Below are positions 15,408-24,118 of a stretch of DNA of 57,549 nt, piece by piece. Each line of letters starts with the position of its first letter. Position 1 is the first letter of the stretch. The DNA lies in assembly GCA_013334655.1 (NCBI GenBank), contig JAAXXD010000006.1, positions 1-57,549 on the forward strand, written 5' to 3'. Origin of the DNA: Chlorobaculum sp. GTDB taxonomy: Bacteria; Bacteroidota; Chlorobiia; Chlorobiales; Chlorobiaceae. The position numbers and the translations under genes are program-made. The notes under the pieces were generated by a model. The model saw only the letters and a list, made by a program, of their open reading frames with translations, had not been told where the DNA came from and did no database searches.

Positions 15408-16003
15408 AACCCGCTCGCTTTGAGGTCGTCTAAGGTATCGATGTCCGAGAGCGCCGGGAGCAGCTCGCACGATTTGCCGTGCTCGCGGGCGATGCGCTGC
15501 GAGTCGTTCAGCACGCTCGACGTGCTCCAGGTGCGGTTCAGGAACAGCTCCGGGAAGGGCTGCTTCAGGGCTGAGAGATAAAAGCCGCCGTCCCGCGCCG
15601 GGCCCAGCACCAGGTCGCATTCGTCGAGCTTCTGAAACGCGAGATCGAGGATGAACGGCGTGATTTCGGGGCAGTCCGTTCCGATGAGCGCGACGCGGCA
15701 GAAGCCGAGCGAGAAGCCTTTGACGAAAGCGTTGTGCATCCGCTCCCCGAGATCGCGGCCCTGCTGGAGCCACGCTTCCTTGTCGCCGGTCAGGAGCAGG
15801 TCGGCGTCGGGAATGAAGTCGGCGTAGCTGACAACCTTCGCGGCATCGACGGTCGCCGTCGCCTCTCTGGTGATCTCGCGGAGATGCTCGTAGATACGCA
15901 ACGCCTCGGCGTTGCCAATCGCCGAAGCAAGCCGCGTTTTGACTTGTCCGGCGACGGGATTTTTCGAGAAGATGACGAGCAGATTGTCGCGTCGGGCGTT
16001 CAT
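15386..16003 (-). CDS. TIGR04282/DUF2064 nucleotidyl- or glycosyltransferase-like protein
   Basis: Protein of 205 residues with the MobA/GT-A-like start LLVIFSKNPVAGQVKTRLA, then LIGTDCPEITPFIL (the GTDCP motif) and LGPARDGGFYLSAL. The C-terminal DIDTLDDL resembles the end of nucleotidyltransferase-like sugar enzymes. It starts at 16003 with GGAG eight bases before the ATG; in-frame codons upstream run through a palindromic repeat and are not real. It forms an operon with the TIGR04283 gene, and the two probably act on the same glycosyl substrate. Confidence 0.82.
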   Translation of the reverse strand: MNARRDNLLVIFSKNPVAGQVKTRLASAIGNAEALRIYEHLREITREATATVDAAKVVSYADFIPDADLLLTGDKEAWLQQGRDLGERMHNAFVKGFSLGFCRVALIGTDCPEITPFILDLAFQKLDECDLVLGPARDGGFYLSALKQPFPELFLNRTWSTSSVLNDSQRIAREHGKSCELLPALSDIDTLDDLKASGLWTPNLD

Positions 16004-16040
16004 GCGAATTTCTCCGTGAGAGGATTTCGATACGATTCCT

Positions 16041-16203
16041 GTAGGGGCGGGTTTCACGCCCGCCCATAACGTGGTTGTCGAGGTTGGCGGGAAGACGATT
16101 TCGATAGCGATTTCAATTGTAAGGACGGGTTTCATGCCCGTCCCCTCCCGGCGGTGTCGCGACCTGTCATAAATGCAGGACGGACACAAGAGCCGTCCCT
16201 ACA
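16041..16203. repeat. Three REP-like palindromic repeats (GTAGGGGCGGG family)
   Basis: Three hairpin units: GGGGCGGGTTTCACGCCCGCCC (16044-16065, read as GGGGCGGG/CCCGCCC), GGACGGGTTTCATGCCCGTCC (16122-16142) and GGACGGACACAAGAGCCGTCC (16179-16199). Flanks GTAGGGG and CCCTAC are shared. The same family recurs at 51450-51565. They fill the spacer between crtQ and the TIGR04282 gene. Confidence 0.7.
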
Positions 16204-16253
16204 GAATATTTACAATAACAATAAGAATTGCGTCCGACGATTCACCGCATCCC

Positions 16254-17615
16254 TCACCGCCCCATCCTCTGGTGCAGCTTTTCGGCGACCTGGCGGCCGC
16301 TGAGGGCTGCGCCCTCCATCGAGGCGAGGTAGTGCTGGTCGGTGTAGTCGCCCGCGAGGAAGAAGTTGCGGATCGGGCTGACCTGATCGGGGCGGTACTG
16401 ATCGACATCCGGCACCGCTTTGTAGACCGATTCGGGAATCTTGACGATGGTCGATTTGAGCAGCTTCGCGCCTCGCGACATCGGGAAGCGGTCGTGAATC
16501 TCCTTCATCACCATGTCGGTAATGACGTCATTTGGCAGGCCCATGAGCTGATGCGCCGGGGCGAGCACGAGGCTCATCACGCTGCCGCCGGTCGCCGTGC
16601 CCATGCCCGCCTGGAAGTCGTCCGGGCAGGTGATCGAGACGTCGGCAAAGGTGGCGAAGGTGGTACCCTGTGAGAACATCAGGTTGTCGGTATCGGTGAT
16701 CTTTTTGTCGAACCAGAGCTGGCAGTTGGCCACCGGGCTGCCGACGAACTGGTGCAGATTGCGGAAGTAGTCGTGCTGAAGCCACTCGTTCGGCAGAATC
16801 TTCTTGACGCTGTGCACCGGCAGGGCCGAGATGTAGGCGTCCGCCTCGATGGCGTGGCCATCCCTGAGCACGGCGCGTTTGATCGTCTGGTCCTCGTTCA
16901 GCTCGAAGCGGGCGAGGCGGGCGTCGATGAAGATGCGGCCTCCCTTGCTCTGGATGTACTGCCGCATCGGCTCGATCATCGAGTCGCCGGGATTTTTACG
17001 GAAGAAGGCGAATTTCGTGGCGGCGTAGTTGGTGCCGAAATATTTGAAGATTGTGATCATGGGCCGGGCGCTGATGACGTTCGGCTCGATGAAATTCATG
17101 GCGAGCGCGATGGCCTTCCACAATTTCTGGAGCGAGTGCTCCGAAGCGCCTTGCAGACGGTGCCACTCGGAGTAGGTCATGTGATCCTGGCTGCGGAAAT
17201 ACTCCTCGTTTCCGGCAAGCGCGGGCCAGAGACCCTTGATAAGCGAAATTTTGTCCCACATGGTGAGGAAGTCCGCCTGAAGTCCGCCCACCACCTCGGC
17301 CCAGGGGCTGGGCAGATTGGCCTTTTTGAAGAACGACTGCTTGCCGTCCGGTTCGGCGTAGATGAGCGAGTGCTCCTTCCAGAGGTAGTTGTCGCCCGCG
17401 CCGACCTTTTTCAGATACTCCTGAAGCTGGGCATAACCACCGAAAACGATGTGCAGGCCCGACTCTATCGAGTCGCCGTCACTGTCTCTCCAGACCGAAA
17501 CTTTTCCGCCGAGTACCTTGCGCTTTTCGTACAGCTCCACGGTATAACCGCGCTCGACCAGTTCGATGGCCGCGCTGAGACCGGCGACACCGGCTCCGAA
17601 TATGGCTACTTTCAA
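16254..17615 (-). CDS. crtQ: Zeta-carotene desaturase, plant/cyanobacterial type (CrtQ)
   Basis: FAD-dependent membrane-associated desaturase in the phytoene-to-lycopene route that supplies the carotenoids of chlorosomes and reaction centres. The N-terminal FAD loop is FGAGVAGLSAAIELVERG, followed by the family block LGGKVSVWRDSDGDSIESGL. The C-terminal FAD block is FFLAGDYTDQHYLASMEGAA. Plant-type CrtP and CrtQ are close relatives; internal features such as LQKLWKAIALAMNFIEP and VISARPMITIFKYFG look more like CrtQ, but CrtP cannot be excluded. Length of 453 is normal. It lies next to glnN, which I recall is also close to crtQ in Chlorobaculum tepidum. Confidence 0.85.
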   Translation of the reverse strand: MKVAIFGAGVAGLSAAIELVERGYTVELYEKRKVLGGKVSVWRDSDGDSIESGLHIVFGGYAQLQEYLKKVGAGDNYLWKEHSLIYAEPDGKQSFFKKANLPSPWAEVVGGLQADFLTMWDKISLIKGLWPALAGNEEYFRSQDHMTYSEWHRLQGASEHSLQKLWKAIALAMNFIEPNVISARPMITIFKYFGTNYAATKFAFFRKNPGDSMIEPMRQYIQSKGGRIFIDARLARFELNEDQTIKRAVLRDGHAIEADAYISALPVHSVKKILPNEWLQHDYFRNLHQFVGSPVANCQLWFDKKITDTDNLMFSQGTTFATFADVSITCPDDFQAGMGTATGGSVMSLVLAPAHQLMGLPNDVITDMVMKEIHDRFPMSRGAKLLKSTIVKIPESVYKAVPDVDQYRPDQVSPIRNFFLAGDYTDQHYLASMEGAALSGRQVAEKLHQRMGR

Positions 17616-17726
17616 CGTTGCTTGAGTTGCTTGATGTTGGAAATGCTGAAAAATAATGCAGAATATAAGGAATCGGTATTCTTTCGCGAAAGGATGCGCG
17701 AGAAGTCGGTATTCGTTCGGGGGAAG

Positions 17727-17987
17727 TCACGATGGTTCGTTTGCCTCTGCTTCTCCCTCTGTGGTTTCAGGTTCACCCTTTTTTTCAGGTTCGTCTTCCT
17801 TGAATTTCTGGAGCATTCTGTCCACTTCGTCGAACCACCGGAATCCGAGGTTGAGCGACTCCTTCACCACGAAACGCAGGTCGAGAAAGGCTGGACGTCC
17901 ATCCCTTTGCGGTTGCGGGATCAATCGGCCGGAGGAATTTGGCGATTGACTATCATCAGCGGAGAATTTTCTGGATACTTCCTTCAT
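17727..17987 (-). CDS. Small hypothetical protein, acidic tail
   Basis: An open frame of 86 residues. A central conserved-looking part (FLDLRFVVKESLNLGFRWFD then EVDRMLQKF) is followed by a Glu/Pro-rich tail. It has no signal peptide or membrane segment. Third-position base use is chromosomal. It lies 111 bases upstream of crtQ in the same direction and could be co-transcribed. It is not recognised and could be lineage-specific. There is no strong ribosome site. Confidence 0.5.
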   Translation of the reverse strand: MKEVSRKFSADDSQSPNSSGRLIPQPQRDGRPAFLDLRFVVKESLNLGFRWFDEVDRMLQKFKEDEPEKKGEPETTEGEAEANEPS

Positions 17988-18267
17988 GACGTACTTAAGA
18001 TCGGTATGAATTACGGCAACCTGAAGTCTCGATCAGCCACGGGTACTCTGCGGACGCGCTGTGCGAGAAAGCGGTTGAGAGACATAGATTATTAACTTAC
18101 ATTCTCGTTTGCAAATACCAAGATGCCTGTCAGAATAATGGTGCGATTGATCAAAGAGTTGCCCTAAATATTTTAGGAAAATGCCTGATAAAATCCCCTT
18201 TTATTTAGATCAAGCTTGTTTATTTCTTGGATTTCATTAATTTCCTACAAAATCGAAGATTCTTTTT

Positions 18268-18792
18268 ATGTCAGGACATCTAGACCTCATAGACCTCAAG
18301 ATCATCGAATCCCTCGGTGGCAATGGCCGGATACGGCTGAGCGAACTCGCCGAGGTCGTTGGCCTGTCGATTCCCTCGGTCAGCGAGCGCCTCGACAAGC
18401 TTCAGAAGAATGGCATCATCAAGGGATTCACGATGGAGGTCGACGAGCGTCAGCTCGGCTTCGACATCCAGGCCTTCGTGCGCGTCCGCGTTGACTCGTC
18501 GAGGCATTACAAGTCCTTCATGGAGCATGTCCTGAAAGAAGAGGAGATCATGGAGTGCTACTCCGTCACCGGCGAGGGATCGCATATCCTCAAGGTGATG
18601 ACGCACAACACCGCTTCGCTCGAACGGTTCCTGTCGCGCATCCAAAGCTGGCCCGGCGTGCAGGGCACCAACACGAGCTTCGTGCTTTCGCAAATGAAGA
18701 AAAACAACCGGATCAGCGCCGAGATCGTTCGCAACAATCTGCAGGACCGGCAGGTGCTGATCACCTTCGACGAGAAAAAATCCCGTAAGTAA
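18268..18792 (+). CDS. Lrp/AsnC family transcriptional regulator
   Basis: An N-terminal winged helix (LDLIDLKIIESLGGNGRIRL then SELAEVVGLSIPSVSERLDK) is followed by a RAM ligand-sensing domain (GFDIQAFVRVRVDSSRHY, ECYSVTGEGSHILKVMTHN). At 174 residues it is slightly longer than the usual 150-165 because of a charged tail. It lies 55 bases upstream of glnN in the same direction, so it probably senses an amino acid and regulates nitrogen assimilation; that link is inference from position. The ATG at 18268 gives a normal N terminus. Confidence 0.93.
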   Translation: MSGHLDLIDLKIIESLGGNGRIRLSELAEVVGLSIPSVSERLDKLQKNGIIKGFTMEVDERQLGFDIQAFVRVRVDSSRHYKSFMEHVLKEEEIMECYSVTGEGSHILKVMTHNTASLERFLSRIQSWPGVQGTNTSFVLSQMKKNNRISAEIVRNNLQDRQVLITFDEKKSRK

Positions 18793-18847
18793 TTACCATT
18801 ATAAGGGTGTATCAATCACGTTCAATAACAATGTAAAGGAGGATCTC

Positions 18848-20992
18848 TTGAGTAACGAGAGCAAAAAAACAGTGGCGTCCTACTACGGCGCATTGACCTT
18901 CGGCACTGAAGCCATGCGCGACAGGCTTCCCAAAGAGGTGTTCAAGGCTGTGCAGGAGACGATCAAGGCAGGCAAGAAGCTTCCTGCCGACATCGCTGGC
19001 GTCGTAGCCCACGGTATGAAGGAGTGGGCGATGGAGCACGGCGCCACCCACTACACCCACTGGTTCCAGCCGATGACCGGCACTACCGCCGAGAAGCATG
19101 ACGCATTCCTGACCCTCGAAAGAGACGGTTCCGTCATCGAGCGTTTTTCGGGCGAGCAGCTCATTCAGGGCGAGCCTGACGCATCGAGCTTCCCGTCGGG
19201 CGGCATGCGTTCGACCTTCGAGGCTCGCGGCTACACCGCATGGGATATCTCCAGCCCGGCATTCCTCATGAAGGGCGGCAAGGGCATGACCCTCTGCATT
19301 CCGACCGTTTTCATCTCCTACCACGGCGAAGCGCTCGACGAAAAGACTCCGCTCCTTCGCTCGATGGACGCCGTCAGCAAGGCGGCTATCCGCCTGCTCG
19401 ACACCCTCGGTATCAAGGGCGTGCAGCGCGTGATCACCAACGCCGGCCCGGAGCAGGAGTACTTCCTGATCGACAAGAAATTCTATTCGCAGCGTCCTGA
19501 CCTGGTCATGACCGGTCGCACCCTGCTTGGCGCTCTGCCGCCGAAGGGTCAGCAGCTCGAAGATCACTACTTCGGCTCGATCCCGGATCGCGTGCTCGAA
19601 TTCATGCAGGAGGTCGAAGAGGAACTCTTCCTGCTCGGTATACCCGCGAAGACCCGTCACAACGAGGTGGCTCCGCACCAGTTCGAGATCGCTCCGATCT
19701 TCGAGCAGGCCAACATCGCCTCCGACCACAACCTGCTCGTCATGGAAGTGATGCGCAAGGTTGCCGACAAGAAAGGCTTCGCCCTTCTGCTGTTTGAAAA
19801 GCCCTTCGCAGGCATCAACGGCTCCGGCAAGCACAACAACTGGTCGATCGGCATCGACGGCGGCATGAACCTCCTCGATCCCGGTGACACCCCCGAGTCC
19901 AACATCAGCTTTCTCGTCTTCCTCGTCGCTGTGCTCAAGGGCGTGCTGAAGCGCTCCGCCATTCTTCGCGCTTCGGTCGCCAGCATCGGCAACGACCACC
20001 GTCTTGGCGCCAACGAGGCTCCTCCGGCAGTCGTCACGGTCTTCCTTGGCGATCTGCTCGAAAAGGTGCTCGACGCCATCGAGAGCGGCAAGGTCGATCT
20101 CAAGACCGAGAAGCAACTGCTCGACCTCGGCCTCAACCACGTGCCGGTGCTCAACAAGGACTACACCGACCGTAACCGCACCTCGCCTTTCGCCTTCACC
20201 GGCAACAAGTTCGAGTTCCGCGCCGTCGGCTCCAGCCAGCCGATCTCGGTGCCGAACACGGTGCTCAACACCCTCATGGCCGAAGCGGTCGATGAGCTGA
20301 ATGGTGAAATCCTCGCCAAGATCGAGGGCGGCTTGGCGAAGGAGGACGCGATTCTCGCCGCCGTGCGCGAAGGCATCACCGCCACCAAGGCCGTGCGCTA
20401 CCCTGGCGACAACTACAGCGAAGACCTCCAGAGGGCTGCCGCCGAGCGTGGCCTGCCGAACATGAAGAACACTCCGGAATCGGTTCGCGCCTGGACCGAC
20501 AAGGACACCATCGCCATGTTCGTCAAGTACGGCGTGCTGACCGCCGAGGAGATCGACTCCCGCTACAACGTCCGCATCGAGCGCTACGTGAAAGGCATCG
20601 ACATCGAAGCCCGCACGCTCTTGCTCATGATCAAGACCATGGTCATTCCGGACGCTTCCGAGTACCAGGGCGACCTTGCCAGCTCTTTCAACAACCTCGT
20701 GGCCGCCGCCGACTCCATCGGTCTGTCCGAGGCTGCTTTCCAGAGCCAGGCCGGTCACCTCAAGACGCTGGCCGAAGATCTGTCGAAACTGATCGATTTG
20801 ACCTCCATCCTCGAAGAGACTATCGAAGAGATGGAAGAGCAGGAAGGCGAACTCGACAAGGCTGACTTCTGTTCCGCAAGGCTTCTGCCCTGCATGAACG
20901 CCATCCGCGAAGTGGCCGACAAAATCGAAGGTCAGGTTGACCGCAGCCGCTGGCAGCTTCCGACCTACTCCGAGATGCTCTTCGAGCACTGA
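18848..20992 (+). CDS. glnN: Glutamine synthetase type III (GlnN)
   Basis: Large-subunit glutamine synthetase that joins ammonia and glutamate at the cost of ATP. Its 714 residues match type III (about 700-730), not type I (about 470). Family blocks include SFPSGGMRSTFEARGYTAWD, AGPEQEYFLIDKKFY, KTRHNEVAPHQFEIAP and the ATP/metal region INGSGKHNNWSIG. The start is TTG at 18848, with AAGGAGG six bases upstream, which decides it. It is preceded by the Lrp-type gene and followed by a strong terminator. Confidence 0.97.
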   Translation: MSNESKKTVASYYGALTFGTEAMRDRLPKEVFKAVQETIKAGKKLPADIAGVVAHGMKEWAMEHGATHYTHWFQPMTGTTAEKHDAFLTLERDGSVIERFSGEQLIQGEPDASSFPSGGMRSTFEARGYTAWDISSPAFLMKGGKGMTLCIPTVFISYHGEALDEKTPLLRSMDAVSKAAIRLLDTLGIKGVQRVITNAGPEQEYFLIDKKFYSQRPDLVMTGRTLLGALPPKGQQLEDHYFGSIPDRVLEFMQEVEEELFLLGIPAKTRHNEVAPHQFEIAPIFEQANIASDHNLLVMEVMRKVADKKGFALLLFEKPFAGINGSGKHNNWSIGIDGGMNLLDPGDTPESNISFLVFLVAVLKGVLKRSAILRASVASIGNDHRLGANEAPPAVVTVFLGDLLEKVLDAIESGKVDLKTEKQLLDLGLNHVPVLNKDYTDRNRTSPFAFTGNKFEFRAVGSSQPISVPNTVLNTLMAEAVDELNGEILAKIEGGLAKEDAILAAVREGITATKAVRYPGDNYSEDLQRAAAERGLPNMKNTPESVRAWTDKDTIAMFVKYGVLTAEEIDSRYNVRIERYVKGIDIEARTLLLMIKTMVIPDASEYQGDLASSFNNLVAAADSIGLSEAAFQSQAGHLKTLAEDLSKLIDLTSILEETIEEMEEQEGELDKADFCSARLLPCMNAIREVADKIEGQVDRSRWQLPTYSEMLFEH

Positions 20993-21012
20993 GGAGAAAA
21001 GTACAAAGCAAA

Positions 21013-21040
21013 AAAAAGCCCCGGTTTTTCGGGGCTTTTT
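21013..21040 (+). terminator. Intrinsic terminator of glnN
   Basis: A GC-rich stem GCCCCG/CGGGGC flanked by A5 and T5, with a GTTTTTC-type loop, starts 21 bases after the glnN stop. The A/T flanks make it usable in both directions. Confidence 0.92.
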
Positions 21041-21065
21041 GCTTTTGGGGGGAGCGTGTAAGATT

Positions 21066-21100
21066 GTGGACGAGGTGGACGTTGTGGACTTGGTGGACGA
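21066..21100. repeat. GTGGAC short tandem repeat
   Basis: Four GTGGAC units separated by three bases (GTGGACGAGGTGGACGTTG then TGGACTTGGTGGAC). An inverted relative lies at 41092-41130, sharing GGTGGACGTTGTGGAC. Both copies lie within 100 bases of a gene end and outside genes. Confidence 0.6.
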
Positions 21101-21110
21101 AGATGGAGGA

Positions 21111-21527
<417 letters not shown>

Positions 21528-21629
21528 TGCTTTTCCGGTTCTGGTGATTTTGGAACGGCTTTGCGTTTATCGCCCGAAAAGCCGTATTATTGTCGATCAA
21601 GATAACAAGTAATTTCACAAGGTTTGCCC

Positions 21630-22145
21630 ATGACTGACCTCTTTCAGTACCCGATCTCCTTTCCCGGCTGGTGGATCGATTATTACTATTACTTCACCTG
21701 GACACTCGCCATGCTGTTTCTTGCTGGCGGATGGGCTTTTTTCTATCGTTTCGGCAAGTTCAGCTACGGCGTGGATTTCGGCTGTTTCTGGAAAACCTCG
21801 TTGCTGGTGATCATGACCACCATCGCGCTTGGCGTGCCGTCGTATGTCAACACGAAATTCTTTGCCGAACACGGAAACGATGGTGACTCCGTCGTGCTGT
21901 CGTCTGATCGCATCGAGTACCGTCACCGCAACGGCGAGAAGAAGATGTTCCTCCTGAAGGACATCGTCTCGATCTATCAGGAGCCGGTGACCTACAATCC
22001 ACCGGCGAAAGTCTTCATCGTCGCCCGCAATGCCGGTCTCCGGGACTCGATCAACGTGACCGAGGGCAAGTTCGGGCTTCCGAACTCGGACAAGCTGCTC
22101 TCGGCGCTGTCGGCTAAAACGGGTTTGCCGGTCAAACGGCCATAA
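21630..22145 (+). CDS. Two-helix membrane protein, unknown function
   Basis: A protein of 171 residues starting at the ATG at 21630 (the in-frame TTG at 21624 is less likely). Two hydrophobic helices near the N terminus (TWTLAMLFLAGGWAFFY and TSLLVIMTTIALGVP) are followed by a soluble beta-rich part containing SSDRIEYRHRNGEKKMFLLK. The layout suggests a membrane-anchored PH-like or regulatory domain. It lies 23 bases upstream of coaX in the same direction, so they may be co-transcribed. Not recognised. Confidence 0.75.
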   Translation: MTDLFQYPISFPGWWIDYYYYFTWTLAMLFLAGGWAFFYRFGKFSYGVDFGCFWKTSLLVIMTTIALGVPSYVNTKFFAEHGNDGDSVVLSSDRIEYRHRNGEKKMFLLKDIVSIYQEPVTYNPPAKVFIVARNAGLRDSINVTEGKFGLPNSDKLLSALSAKTGLPVKRP

Positions 22146-22168
22146 TTTCGCTGTCCGGCGTATTTTCC

Positions 22169-22978
22169 ATGCAGAGTTCTCGGAACGCATCGGCCAGCGC
22201 TTTGACGAGGCTGGTGGTTGACATCGGTAACACCACCGCGACGCTGGCGATGTTCGTCCGTGACGATGAGCCATTCGTCGAGTCCGTGCCGACGGCGAAG
22301 ATTGCCGATTCCGAAGCGATGCGCAACCTCTGCGCTGATCTGTCCCGCGAGCACGGAACTCCGCAGGCCATTGCCATTTGCAGCGTGGTTCCCGCCGCTG
22401 CCGCCGCAGGATCGGCGCTGCTCGAATCGCTCTTCTCCGTACCGGTGCTGGCCATCGGCAGCGGACTCCGTTTGCCGTTCCGGCTCGACTACGCAACTCC
22501 GCACACCTTCGGCGCAGACCGACTCGCCCTTTGCGCCTGGAGCCGACATCTCTTTGAAGGACGTTCAGTTATCGCCGTCGATATTGGCACGGCCATCACC
22601 TTCGACGTGCTCGATGCGTCGGGAACCTACCGTGGCGGCCTCATCATGCCGGGCATCGACATGATGGCCGGAGCTTTGCATTCGAGAACCGCGCAACTCC
22701 CGCAGGTGCGTATCGACAAACCGGTAAGCCTGATTGGAAACTCGACGGAGGAGTGCATCAGGAGCGGAATTTTCTGGGGTGTGGCGAAACAGATCGGCGG
22801 CCTCGTCGAGGCCATCCGCGCCGATCTGACGGGCGAGTCCGGCGGAGGGTCAGTGGACGTGATTGTCACCGGCGGCAACAGCAGTATCATCGCCCCCGAA
22901 CTCGACGCGGTCAGCGTCATCGATGAACTTGCTGTGCTTCGCGGCACGGACTTGCTGTTGCGGATGAATCTAGCGTGA
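22169..22978 (+). CDS. coaX: Type III pantothenate kinase (CoaX)
   Basis: ASKHA-fold kinase that phosphorylates pantothenate, the first step to coenzyme A, and is insensitive to CoA feedback. The phosphate-1 motif is VVDIGNTTATLAMF, then TFGADRLALCAW with the catalytic Asp and VIAVDIGTAITFDVL, and the adenosine motif VIVTGGNSS. Its 269 residues are normal. The first 15 residues (MQSSRNASASALTRL) are less conserved, so a slightly later start is possible. Confidence 0.95.
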   Translation: MQSSRNASASALTRLVVDIGNTTATLAMFVRDDEPFVESVPTAKIADSEAMRNLCADLSREHGTPQAIAICSVVPAAAAAGSALLESLFSVPVLAIGSGLRLPFRLDYATPHTFGADRLALCAWSRHLFEGRSVIAVDIGTAITFDVLDASGTYRGGLIMPGIDMMAGALHSRTAQLPQVRIDKPVSLIGNSTEECIRSGIFWGVAKQIGGLVEAIRADLTGESGGGSVDVIVTGGNSSIIAPELDAVSVIDELAVLRGTDLLLRMNLA

Positions 22979-22998
22979 CATGGTTGCTCCAAATCTTC

Positions 22999-23043
22999 TG
23001 TCATTCCGAGTCCCTCCTGACGACTGTCGGGTCGGGCGAATCC
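22999..23043 (+). repeat. 45-base dispersed repeat, copy 1
   Basis: TGTCATTCCGAGTCCCTCCT then GACGACTGTCGGGTCGGGCG and AATCC. An inverted second copy at 46009-46050 matches closely. It contains a GACGACTGTCGGG mini-hairpin. It sits directly behind coaX. Confidence 0.65.
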
Positions 23044-23122
23044 AGAAAATTTTCGTAATGCAATATTCCAACTCTATTGCATTATTACTGTGATATATCC
23101 ATAAACCCAAGGAGGTGGTTAT

Positions 23123-24015
23123 TTGGCGCGACCAGCAACGGGTAAGGACGAAATGCTTGAAGCTCAAGCAGTGATCTTGCTGCTCGAGTATGGTCTGTCG
23201 ATGTTTCGAGTGGCTGATGCGCTTGGTATTTCAAAGAGTTGCTCGTGTAAACTCCGACGAGGTTTTATCAGCACAGGCGCTCTGACTCCAAAACCGAAAT
23301 CAAAGCGGCGATGGATGCGAGAGTGCGGCCGAATCACGGTACAATCTTTCGCACCGGCACGGCTGGCGCAAACTTGTGCCGGACAAAAAGCATCCGAAAA
23401 GCGATCCCGAAGCGCAGGAGGAGTGGAAAAAAACTTCTGGAACTGATTTTGTTCAATCGACAAAAAGAGGTCTGGAGCCAGCAATCAAGGCTCGCTCCGG
23501 GTCATGTTTCAGGACAAAGCCCGGTTTTGCCGTATCTCCGATACGCGGTGATGCTGGTGTCCACGCCCCACTCGTCCGTTGACGCAAGCGATGATAACAC
23601 AAGAATATACCTATGTTTACGCTACAGTATCGGTGAGTGATGGCGCACTGGACACACTGGTTCTGCAACATTTCAACAGCGAAAGCATGCACCTCATTCT
23701 CGATGAGGCCGCCACCAGACATCCGAAAAATCGAATCGCGATGATCCTCGATGGCGCAGGCTGGTTCAAGTCATCTGCGTGAAAAAACAGAAAAATATAG
23801 CATTAGCTTCATTACCGCTCTATGCTACTGAACTCGATTCTGTCGAGCAATTTTGGGACGAACTGCGCGAAAAAGCGTTCGGCAATGTGGTTTTCGACAG
23901 TATCGATGCTCCTGAAGATTCCTTTGAAGGATCGTTGAGGGCGATGGAGTTTGATACGCCAAGAGTTCATTCCATCGTCGTATGGGCCAGGATGATGAGT
24001 GCCTTGTTGAAATAG
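23123..24015 (+). pseudogene. Decayed IS630-family transposase
   Basis: Pieces of one transposase lie in different frames. The N-terminal HTH part is MARPATGKDEMLEAQAVILL and GLSMFRVADALGISKS, with a ribosome site (AAGGAGG) before the TTG start. LVPDKKHPKSDPEAQEEWKK lies in another frame, then VMFQDKARFCRISD, then EYTYVYATVSVSDGALDTL with MILDGAGWFKSSA, and finally the C-terminal VEQFWDELREKAFGNVVFD. There is a stop inside the DDE domain (about 23547), at least two frameshifts, and an apparent internal deletion between the HTH part and the DDE domain. The D/D/E residues are still traceable. No terminal inverted repeats were identified with confidence. It is inactive. Confidence 0.85.
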
Positions 24016-24045
24016 AATAACACAGCCTCATTCCTATGGAATAGT

Positions 24046-24082
24046 AAAAAAAGGCAGAGCCGGAAAAGCTCCCGACTCCGCC
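24046..24082 (-). terminator. Intrinsic terminator of the GH13 gene
   Basis: On the minus strand an 11-base stem (GGCGGAGTCGG with CCGGCTCTGCC, two G-U pairs) and an eight-base loop are followed by T7. It starts 37 bases after the stop of the gene at 24119-26080. Confidence 0.85.
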
Positions 24083-24118
24083 ACTTTGCACGATTGTCCT
24101 GACAGACGACGCCGCGCC

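Noticed and set aside
14712-16067. A single fused glycosyltransferase of 451 residues.
   Set aside because: The upstream half is out-of-frame sequence of the TIGR04282 gene; two overlapping genes with their own starts explain the data.
16752-18095. A 447-codon plus-strand frame over crtQ.
   Set aside because: Overlaps crtQ almost entirely; crtQ shows FAD motifs and the frame does not.
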